From Methylotenera sp. (GTDB lineage: Bacteria > Pseudomonadota > Gammaproteobacteria > Burkholderiales > Methylophilaceae), in the NCBI GenBank assembly GCA_013816325.1, contig JACDEP010000130.1, forward strand, positions 1 through 6,351: a DNA stretch of 6,351 nucleotides. Reading direction: 5' to 3'. The notes under the pieces are model-generated. The model saw nothing but the letters and a program-made list of their open reading frames with translations, had not been told where the DNA came from and ran no database searches. The position numbers and the translations under genes are program-made. Below are positions 1 through 5,109 of the stretch, piece by piece. Each line of letters opens with the position of its first letter. Within the stretch, counting starts at the first letter, position 1.

Positions 1-26
1 GCACATAACCATTATTGAATAATTAT

Positions 27-752
27 ATGAAAACAAATACTAACCAAAATCAAGCGCCATTAAATGCAGATGCAATTGAGCTGCAAAAATTCGGTGACCT
101 TGCACATAAATGGTGGGATAAGAATAGTGAATTCAAGCCACTGCATGAAATCAACCCTTTACGCCTTAATTACATTAATAAACTGGTAGGTCTACAAGGC
201 AAGAGGGTGCTGGATGTCGGCTGTGGCGGTGGTATTCTATCGGAATCCATGCATTTCAAAGGAGCAGATGTCACTGGCATAGATTTGGGCGAAAAAGCGC
301 TGAATGTGGCCAAGCTGCACCAATTAGAAAGCGGTGCAGAAGTACAGTACCAACTTATATCTGTAGAGCAGCTAGCTGTTGAACAGCCTCACAGCTTTGA
401 TGTCGTAACTTGTATGGAGATGCTGGAACATGTGCCAGATCCAGCAGCAATCGTGGCAGCCTGTGCCAGACTTGTGAAACCGGGCGGATCAGTATTTTTT
501 TCTACGATCAATCGTAATCCAAAAGCTTATTTATTTGCAGTGATAGGCGCGGAATATGTGCTAAATATGCTACCTAAAGGTACGCATGATTATGCTAAAT
601 TTATCAAACCATCAGAGCTATCAACCTGGGTGCGCAATGCGGGCCTTACTGTTTCTGGCATGCGCGGAATGAGGTACAACCCAATCACTCAATATTATTC
701 GTTAGGTGACGATGTTTCAGTAAATTACCTTATGCATACTGTTACCCCATGA
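27..752 (+). CDS. ubiG: Ubiquinone biosynthesis O-methyltransferase UbiG
   Basis: SAM-dependent methyltransferase that carries out both O-methylation steps of ubiquinone synthesis, at the inner face of the membrane. From the ATG at 27 the protein has 241 residues, the usual UbiG length. The class I SAM-binding motif VLDVGCGGG is at residues 61-69, an acidic strand-2 end (GIDLG) at 84-88, and the post-motif MEMLEHVPDP at 130-139. The segment NRNPKAYLFAVIGAEY (162-177) followed by LPKGTHDYAKF matches the insertion that UbiG uses to contact membranes. The N-terminal KFGDLAHKWWD is also family-typical. An in-frame TTG at 15 would add four residues; neither start has a clear Shine-Dalgarno sequence, so ATG 27 is preferred but not proven. 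The stop overlaps the next start by 4 bases (ATGA), which suggests translational coupling. The upstream neighbour and promoter are outside the window. Confidence 0.95.
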   Translation: MKTNTNQNQAPLNADAIELQKFGDLAHKWWDKNSEFKPLHEINPLRLNYINKLVGLQGKRVLDVGCGGGILSESMHFKGADVTGIDLGEKALNVAKLHQLESGAEVQYQLISVEQLAVEQPHSFDVVTCMEMLEHVPDPAAIVAACARLVKPGGSVFFSTINRNPKAYLFAVIGAEYVLNMLPKGTHDYAKFIKPSELSTWVRNAGLTVSGMRGMRYNPITQYYSLGDDVSVNYLMHTVTP

Positions 753-1402
753 GTGTGATTTTATTCGATTTAGACGGTACGTTGGTCGATACCGCACATG
801 ATTTAGGCGCAGCTTTGAATATCCAGCTCGAACGTCATGGTAAAGCTTCCTTAACGCATGAAATGATACGCCCCATAGCATCACATGGTTCACGTGGTTT
901 GCTGGAGATAGGCTTTAATTTATCACCTGCGGATAGCGATTTTCTGGCCATGCGCGAAGAATATCTGACGATATACGAAGATGTGCTCACACATTCGCCG
1001 ATATTATTTGATGGCATGCAAGAAGTGCTAAGCGCCATTGAGAATAACGGTATGCAATGGGGTGTTGTGACTAACAAACCCAAACGCTTTACAACGCGGA
1101 TTATAAAAGCTATGCAACTTGATCAGCGCGCCGCCTGTGTGATTAGTGGTGATGATGCGCCTAGGCCTAAACCGTATCCTGATACCTTACTGATGGCTTG
1201 CAAGCTCATGAATGCTCAGGCCGAAAATTGTATCTATATTGGCGATGCCGCGCGGGACATTGAAGCTGGGCAGGCAGCAGGCATGCGCACGGCAGTGGCT
1301 TTATATGGCTATTTAGGCGAAATGGATGATCCTGCAGGGTGGGGTTCTGATTTTATGGTAGAACAGCCCGTAGATATACTTAAGCTAATCAGCTTTAACT
1401 AG
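749..1402 (+). CDS. mupP: HAD-family phosphatase, Gph/MupP type (probable MurNAc-6-phosphate phosphatase)
   Basis: A 217-residue haloacid dehalogenase hydrolase with all four motifs: DLDGT (nucleophile D7 and acid D9), T108 in GVVTNKP, K141 in RPKPYPD, and GDAARD with D166 and D170. The helical cap lies at about residues 15-85. Such genes are usually labelled phosphoglycolate phosphatase (gph). Two features instead recall Pseudomonas MupP, which removes phosphate from N-acetylmuramic acid 6-phosphate in the AnmK-MupP-AmgK-MurU peptidoglycan recycling route: the blocks LFDGM...WGVVTNKPKRF and GYLG...PAGWGSD, and the position directly after ubiG. This assignment rests on remembered family sequences and synteny, so phosphoglycolate phosphatase stays possible. 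The start overlaps the ubiG stop and has no Shine-Dalgarno sequence of its own, consistent with translation coupled to ubiG. It is the last gene before the convergent recR. Confidence 0.85.
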   Translation: MSVILFDLDGTLVDTAHDLGAALNIQLERHGKASLTHEMIRPIASHGSRGLLEIGFNLSPADSDFLAMREEYLTIYEDVLTHSPILFDGMQEVLSAIENNGMQWGVVTNKPKRFTTRIIKAMQLDQRAACVISGDDAPRPKPYPDTLLMACKLMNAQAENCIYIGDAARDIEAGQAAGMRTAVALYGYLGEMDDPAGWGSDFMVEQPVDILKLISFN

Positions 1403-1499
1403 CGCAGCCAAAATGGCAACATGCATAGATTATGCTTGACCGCTGATTTCTATTTAGCCAATCATGCCTGTATCATCGGCATAATATCTTTAGCCAAAG

Positions 1500-2099
1500 T
1501 TATTTAACACTCCGTCGTTCCATCATTGCCTGCGCTAGGGTTCCGCTATCTACATATTCGATTTCGCCGCCCATAGGCATGCCCCGCGCTATACGACTGG
1601 TTTTAATGCCCCGGCTGCGTAATAGTTCGCTAATATAATGCGCTGTAGCATCACCTTCAACCGTATAATTTGTGGCTAGAATAACTTCCTGCACTATCCC
1701 ATCCTGCGCGCGCTTAATGAGTTTGTCTAAATGGATTTCTTTAGGGCCAACACCATCTAACGGTGACAAACGACCCAGTAACACGAAATAAAGCCCCTCG
1801 TAAGCCTGCGTGTTTTCCATCATCATCAGGTCAGTAGGCATTTCCACTACGCATAGCAAACTTTGATCACGACTGTCTGCGGCACATAAAGGGCATATAG
1901 GCTGCTCGCTAAAGGTATTGCATGACCTGCAATGTGCGACAACTTGCAAAGCATTATCCAAGGCTATAGCCAAACCATTTGCACCTTTACGGTCACGTTG
2001 CAGCAGGTGATAAGCCATCCGCTGGGCGGATTTAGGACCTACACCAGGCAGGCAGCGCAAGCTTTCAACAAGTTGCTCAAGCGCAGGCGGATTTTTCAT
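1500..2099 (-). CDS. recR: Recombination mediator protein RecR
   Basis: RecR works with RecO (and RecF) to load RecA onto SSB-coated single-stranded DNA at gaps. The 199-residue length is standard. The order of elements is complete: a helix-hairpin-helix region with LPGVGPKSAQRMA at 17-29, a zinc finger with Cys57, Cys60, Cys69 and Cys72, a Toprim domain from about 81 (LLCVVE) through ATNYTVEGDATA (142-153), and the C-terminal block ARGMPMGGEIEYVD (171-184) ending in ERR. E. coli has TVEGE where this protein has TVEGD, a mild change. Only five bases separate the ybaB stop from this ATG, and the ribosome binding site is weak (AAG within TAAGATTA), so translation is probably coupled to ybaB. 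It is the last gene of the dnaX-ybaB-recR cluster and converges on the phosphatase gene. Confidence 0.97.
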   Translation of the reverse strand: MKNPPALEQLVESLRCLPGVGPKSAQRMAYHLLQRDRKGANGLAIALDNALQVVAHCRSCNTFSEQPICPLCAADSRDQSLLCVVEMPTDLMMMENTQAYEGLYFVLLGRLSPLDGVGPKEIHLDKLIKRAQDGIVQEVILATNYTVEGDATAHYISELLRSRGIKTSRIARGMPMGGEIEYVDSGTLAQAMMERRSVK

Positions 2100-2104
2100 T
2101 AATC

Positions 2105-2413
2105 TTAGAAAGGCAGTTTCATACCGGCAGGCATGAAACTAGACATACGCGAAGCCGACGTAGCTTCAACTTTGGCATTCGCATCTTTCAAAGCGAGGAC
2201 CAATAAGTCCTCCAGCGTTTCTTTGTCGTCCATCACGCTGTCGTCCAAGATGACACGCTTCACTTCGTTCTTACAGGTCATCTGCACTTTCACTAGACCA
2301 TTCGCAGCAACACCTTCCACCTCGATGTTAGCGAGTTCTTCTTGCGCCTTTTGCATATTTGCCTGCATTTGCTGGGCTTGCTTCATTAGATTGCCCATGC
2401 CACCTTTCATCAT
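2105..2413 (-). CDS. ybaB: YbaB/EbfC family nucleoid-associated protein
   Basis: Small dimeric DNA-binding protein of the YbaB/EbfC family, which coats the nucleoid and lies between dnaX and recR in many bacteria. The 102-residue product has the typical start MMKGGMGNLMKQAQQMQ, a long N-terminal helix to about residue 30, the strand region VEGVAANGLVKVQMTCKNEVKRVILDD (about 33-59) and the helix DLLVLALKDANAKVEA (69-84). It is slightly shorter than the E. coli protein (109). Two ATGs are adjacent (2413 and 2410). A strong Shine-Dalgarno sequence, AAGGAG at 2420-2425, is 6 bases before the first and 9 before the second, so either could be used. The long 149-base gap to dnaX contains a promoter-like sequence, so ybaB-recR may be transcribed independently as well as from upstream. 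Confidence 0.96.
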   Translation of the reverse strand: MMKGGMGNLMKQAQQMQANMQKAQEELANIEVEGVAANGLVKVQMTCKNEVKRVILDDSVMDDKETLEDLLVLALKDANAKVEATSASRMSSFMPAGMKLPF

Positions 2414-2419
2414 TTTTAG

Positions 2420-2425
2420 CTCCTT
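2420..2425 (-). promoter_or_regulatory. Strong Shine-Dalgarno site of ybaB
   Basis: On the - strand this reads AAGGAG, 6 bases before the first of two adjacent ATG codons. It is the clearest ribosome binding site in the window. dnaX, recR, ubiG and the phosphatase gene all have weak or no such site, which suggests that ybaB is the most strongly initiated gene of its cluster. Confidence 0.8.
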
Positions 2426-2433
2426 CGTTTCAA

Positions 2434-2462
2434 AATATATTATTAAAAATTAAAGCTCTAAA
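2434..2462 (-). promoter_or_regulatory. Candidate sigma-70 promoter for ybaB-recR
   Basis: On the - strand a TTTAGA (-35, 2457-2462; 4 of 6 consensus bases) and a TATATT (-10, 2434-2439; 5 of 6) are separated by exactly 17 bases. Transcription would begin near 2427, just before the ybaB Shine-Dalgarno site, giving a very short leader. The surrounding sequence is AT-rich, so a chance match is possible. The rest of the dnaX-ybaB gap (2463-2562) holds only a weak 5-bp hairpin (2497-2501 with 2507-2511) without a T tract. Confidence 0.4.
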
Positions 2463-2562
2463 TCAGACTAGACATCATTTTAAAAATAAAGTGTGGCATA
2501 CGTATTGTATGTAAGCGAATATTTTTGGAATGATAACAACGCATGATGACGAGACTTAAATT

Positions 2563-4269
2563 TTAGATGGGTTTGATACTGTTAGGGATTATTTGTGCGC
2601 CGAAATCATTAATCAGCGCCTGTACAAAACTATCCTCTTCAATGGCAGTTTCAGCATTAGCTTGAGCATGTGCCTTTTCTTGTGACATCTGTTTTGCTGG
2701 AGTGTTACCAGTACCGCCAATACTAAATTGTAAGCGGATTTTTTTACCGTAATGCTGTGTAATAGCGCCGCTTAATCTCTCTTGGTAATTGGGTGATAGC
2801 AAATGCTTCTGTGACTCCGGGACGCTAAGCGAGATAGAGTGTTCATCGTAAGACATCAATTCGCACTGCTGTGCCAGGGCACGAGCTAAGCCAAGCTTTA
2901 ACTCATCCACCAATCCACGCCAATCACCGCTAAAACTCTTAGTGTTGTTACTTGCGTCCTCATTGCTCGTTTGGTTAACTCCTGCTGAATTAGCCTCAAC
3001 GTTGGTTCGTAATGGTTCGTTGGGATCATTAGCTTGTTCAACAATTTGATCTAACTCTTTAATCGCTATGCTATGAATCACATTGGATTGTAATGCCGAT
3101 GTAGCGGTAACTTTGGACATTGGAGCAGAGGCTGGTGGTGTAGTGGGTTTAAGCGCTACTTTATTGTTATTTGCTAGAGTGACTTCATTCGGCGTAAAGG
3201 CTAACATGCGTAGCAAACTCATGGTAAAGCCGGCAAACTCGTCTGGAGCCAGTGCAATATCGCGACGTCCCAGCAATGCAATCTGGTAATAGAGCTGTAA
3301 GGTTTCAGCGGGGATTTTTTCGGCAAGGCTAATGATTGCGGCACGCTCCGGTAAATCATCGGCAATGCTATTAGGCACCATTTGTGCCACTGCGATTTGG
3401 TGCAGTAATTGGGCTAAATCATTTAGCGCTGCTTCAAAAGATAAACTGCGCTCTTGCATGATTTTTGCACCTGTCATAATGGCGTTACCATCATTTGCTA
3501 GCAAGGCATCGATTATTTGGTACAGATAGCTCTGGTCCACCGCGCCCAGCATGGCGCGTACTTCAGCCTCATTTACTGTTTGTCCGCCATAAGCAATGGC
3601 TTGATCCGTTAATGACAAGGCATCGCGCATACTGCCTGCTGCAGCCCTTGCGATAAGATGCAAGGCAGTAGGCTCGTAAACAATATTTTCCTGTATCAGT
3701 ATGTTCTGCAAATGACCGATGATAAAAGGGCTGGCCATTTGGCGCAGGTTGAATTGCAGGCAGCGAGATAGGACAGTAACCGGAACTTTTTGCGGGTCAG
3801 TAGTTGCCAGTATGAATTTAACGTGTGCTGGTGGTTCTTCCAGCGTTTTGAGCATAGCATTGAAGGCGCTCTTGGAGAGCATGTGTACTTCATCGATGAT
3901 ATATACTTTAAAGCGTCCTGAGGTTGGCGCGTATTGTGCGTTATCTAGCAAGTCACGCATGGCATCCACCTGCGTATTGCTCGCCGCATCCACTTCAATC
4001 AAGTCTACAAAGCGGCCTCGGTCGATTTCCGTACAAGCCGCACAAATACCGCATGGTGTAGCGGTCACGCCAGTTTCACAGTTAAGTGATTTAGCCAAGA
4101 TACGGGCCAGCGTGGTTTTACCTACGCCGCGTGTTCCGGTAAACAAATAGGCATGGTGCAAGCGGTTCTGCATTAAAGCATTGGTGAGCGCCCGCACCAC
4201 ATGGTCTTGTCCGACCAATGTGTCAAATGATTTTGGGCGCCACTTACGTGCTAGAACTTGGTAACTCAT
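2563..4269 (-). CDS. dnaX: DNA polymerase III subunit tau (DnaX)
   Basis: Clamp-loader ATPase that loads the beta clamp and, as tau, tethers the polymerase core and helicase. The 568-residue product is shorter than E. coli tau (643). It has Walker A GTRGVGKT (45-52), zinc-module cysteines 64, 73, 76 and 79, Walker B with DEVH (126-129), sensor 1 in ATTDPQ (155-160), the SRC arginine finger (R169), and sensor 2 GSMRD (212-216). Domain III ends near LLRMLAFTP (352-360). A low-complexity linker rich in Asn, Ser and Thr follows (about 361-446), then a conserved tau-type C-terminus from W450 to the end (TPAKQ, SFVQALINDFGAQI, SIKPI). No A-AAA-AAG frameshift heptamer is visible near the linker, so a gamma form made as in E. 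coli is not predicted. The N-terminus MSYQVLARKWRP is canonical, so the start is secure although it has no Shine-Dalgarno sequence. Confidence 0.97.
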   Translation of the reverse strand: MSYQVLARKWRPKSFDTLVGQDHVVRALTNALMQNRLHHAYLFTGTRGVGKTTLARILAKSLNCETGVTATPCGICAACTEIDRGRFVDLIEVDAASNTQVDAMRDLLDNAQYAPTSGRFKVYIIDEVHMLSKSAFNAMLKTLEEPPAHVKFILATTDPQKVPVTVLSRCLQFNLRQMASPFIIGHLQNILIQENIVYEPTALHLIARAAAGSMRDALSLTDQAIAYGGQTVNEAEVRAMLGAVDQSYLYQIIDALLANDGNAIMTGAKIMQERSLSFEAALNDLAQLLHQIAVAQMVPNSIADDLPERAAIISLAEKIPAETLQLYYQIALLGRRDIALAPDEFAGFTMSLLRMLAFTPNEVTLANNNKVALKPTTPPASAPMSKVTATSALQSNVIHSIAIKELDQIVEQANDPNEPLRTNVEANSAGVNQTSNEDASNNTKSFSGDWRGLVDELKLGLARALAQQCELMSYDEHSISLSVPESQKHLLSPNYQERLSGAITQHYGKKIRLQFSIGGTGNTPAKQMSQEKAHAQANAETAIEEDSFVQALINDFGAQIIPNSIKPI

Positions 4270-4275
4270 AGTTTA

Positions 4276-4296
4276 GAATAATTCACTGAATAATTC
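4276..4296. repeat. Tandem 9-base palindromic repeats before dnaX
   Basis: GAATAATTC occurs twice (4276-4284 and 4288-4296), separated by ACT. Each copy is itself a palindrome around a central base. The pair begins 6 bases before the dnaX start codon and occupies the place where a Shine-Dalgarno sequence would be expected. It could be an operator or a translation-enhancing AT-rich leader; an AT-rich coincidence cannot be excluded. Confidence 0.6.
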
Positions 4297-4438
4297 CACT
4301 TTAGGATAACTCATGAGATGAACACGTCTACTTTCATGATTAATTGATAGCTAAAATTTAGAGAAACTTTAGCGCATTATTGGCTTTAAGTCATGACTAA
4401 ACTTTCTACTATAAAATGAATATTAGCAGGCTGTAATA

Positions 4439-4537
4439 GGGGAGGCGAGCCTTGACCCCGGCACTTGCTTAATAGTTGTGGCTGCTTGCTTCCGCATCTG
4501 ACCAGATTGGCTACTTCACAATGCGGGGAGGCCCGCC
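4439..4537 (-). ncRNA. ffs: 4.5S RNA, signal recognition particle RNA (bacterial small type)
   Basis: RNA component of the signal recognition particle, which binds Ffh and directs nascent membrane proteins to FtsY and the translocon. On the - strand the domain IV core reads GGTCAG-AT-GC-GGAA-GC-A-AGCAGCC (about 4481-4504), with the GGAA tetraloop and the AGCAGCC strand that Ffh recognises. The ends close in a helix: GGCGGGCC (4530-4537) pairs with GGCTCGCC (4444-4451) over 8 bp with one G-U, followed by CCCCG with CGGGG. The length of about 99 is right for the short Alu-lacking type. The stem under the tetraloop is GC/GC instead of the CC/GG of E. coli, a compensated change. An A replaces the G that E. 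coli has in the symmetric loop. Location upstream of dnaX is common in proteobacteria. The ends are estimated; the 5' end fits the -10 box at 4545-4550, and the 3' tail TCCCC is assigned by analogy. Confidence 0.93.
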
Positions 4538-4544
4538 AGACATA

Positions 4545-4572
4545 ATTTTACCTTAATTCTAGAACCGACTAA
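4545..4572 (-). promoter_or_regulatory. Candidate promoter of ffs
   Basis: On the - strand TAAAAT (4545-4550, 5 of 6 consensus -10 bases) ends 7 bases before G4537, the first base of the closing helix of the 4.5S RNA. That is ideal spacing for a start at the mature end. The best -35 is TTAGTC at 4567-4572 with a 16-base spacer and is weak. The -10 assignment is better supported than the -35. Confidence 0.5.
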
Positions 4573-4612
4573 TAAAATTTATGATCTTTTTTGAAAGCTA
4601 TTGCGATAGAAG

Positions 4613-4999
4613 TTATTTCAAACCAACACGCTGCACTGGGGATATGGTGGCTAACTCTTCATCTGAATATAAGCGACCCTGCGTGATAAAAGCAAATCCG
4701 CTTCCGCAGTCCAATGAAAATGAACCGCTAGAACCGGGCTGTGCATCCAGGATAGTGTGCATATTTTCCGCAAAGGTAAAATGGCTATCCCCCATATAAA
4801 ACGTTGCTTTCTTATCCGTACCTAGTATGCCCAAGACCACATCCGATGGGCTTGGATGAAACTCATTGGCCGGCATGCATAATGGTCCGCTGCCTTCACA
4901 ACAGCCACCGGATTGCAAGAAGACGATATCACCATATTGCGCGGTTAATTTATCTATAAGTGCAACTGCCGGTGGGGTTGCGGATAAACGTTCAGTCAT
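4613..4999 (-). CDS. DUF779 family protein, aldehyde-dehydrogenase-associated
   Basis: A 128-residue soluble protein with no signal peptide or membrane segment. It matches the DUF779 family: an N-terminal helix (AVALIDKLTAQYG, 11-23), the hallmark FLQSGGCCEGSGPLC (27-41) with Cys33, Cys34 and Cys41, MPANEFHPSPSDVVLG (42-57), FYMG (67-70) and the C-terminal FSLDCGSGFAFITQGRLYSDEE (94-115). The family has no firmly established biochemical role. It recurs next to aldehyde dehydrogenases, as here, so a role in the same metabolism (folding, metal or redox handling, or regulation) is inferred only. The cysteine pair plus a third cysteine might bind a metal or act in thiol chemistry. The ribosome binding site is modest (AGAGAG about 8 bases before the ATG). 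A strong terminator separates it from the aldehyde dehydrogenase gene 110 bases upstream, so it may depend on readthrough or its own promoter. Confidence 0.9.
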   Translation of the reverse strand: MTERLSATPPAVALIDKLTAQYGDIVFLQSGGCCEGSGPLCMPANEFHPSPSDVVLGILGTDKKATFYMGDSHFTFAENMHTILDAQPGSSGSFSLDCGSGFAFITQGRLYSDEELATISPVQRVGLK

Positions 5000-5032
5000 A
5001 ATTAATCTCTCTAAACTAGGATGCCTGGGTTT

Positions 5033-5061
5033 AATATCGTGACTTTAATTAAAAAAGGCAA
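5033..5061 (-). promoter_or_regulatory. Possible promoter for the DUF779 gene
   Basis: On the - strand TTGCCT (5056-5061, 4 of 6 consensus -35 bases) and GATATT (5033-5038, 4 of 6) have a 17-base spacer. The -35 would lie in the downstream arm of the terminator hairpin. A start near 5026 would leave a leader of about 27 bases before the DUF779 ATG. The match is weak and is proposed mainly because a strong terminator otherwise isolates the gene. Confidence 0.25.
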
Positions 5062-5082
5062 GTTACCCCGCCTTTTTTAATT
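5047..5082 (-). terminator. Strong intrinsic terminator after the aldehyde dehydrogenase gene
   Basis: A perfect 13-bp stem is formed by AATTAAAAAAGGC (5047-5059) and GCCTTTTTTAATT (5070-5082) around a 10-base loop. Read on the - strand, the stem ends in GCC followed by a run of six T, starting 28 bases after the aldehyde dehydrogenase stop codon. The structure is nearly symmetric and would also work on the + strand, though no + strand gene leads into it here. Confidence 0.88.
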
Positions 5083-5109
5083 TACTTATGTAATTTCGAA
5101 AAAATTAAA

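Noticed and set aside
1403..1499. Small hairpins between the convergent phosphatase and recR genes (GCATA/TATGC at 1423-1435; ATGCC/GGCAT at 1464-1482) and a TTTAGCCA direct repeat (1453-1460, 1489-1496).
   Set aside because: Stems are only 5 bp with no T tract, so they are not convincing terminators; the repeat is short and may be chance.
2133..2453. 106-codon open frame on the + strand opposite ybaB.
   Set aside because: It is antisense to a clear ybaB gene and its sequence is biased as expected for a complementary-strand shadow.
2739..2745. Run of seven A on the coding strand of dnaX (codons for KK before IRL), considered as a frameshift site for gamma.
   Set aside because: It lies in the tau C-terminal domain, too late for gamma, and the reading frame (T-AAA-AAA) does not fit the X-XXY-YYZ pattern.
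3308..3320. Run of six A on the coding strand of dnaX (GAA AAA ATC) as a slippery site.
   Set aside because: The codon phase does not match a slippery heptamer, and the position is inside conserved domain III.
3719..4150. 143-codon open frame on the + strand opposite dnaX.
   Set aside because: It is antisense to the highly conserved ATPase domain, has no recognisable domain, and is a shadow of the dnaX reading frame.
4391..4422. Promoter-like TATAAA on the + strand running toward ffs as a possible antisense transcript.
   Set aside because: No good -35 at proper spacing and no + strand gene follows it.
4581..4799. 72-codon open frame on the + strand opposite the DUF779 gene.
   Set aside because: The - strand frame matches a known family in full, and the + strand product resembles nothing recognisable.
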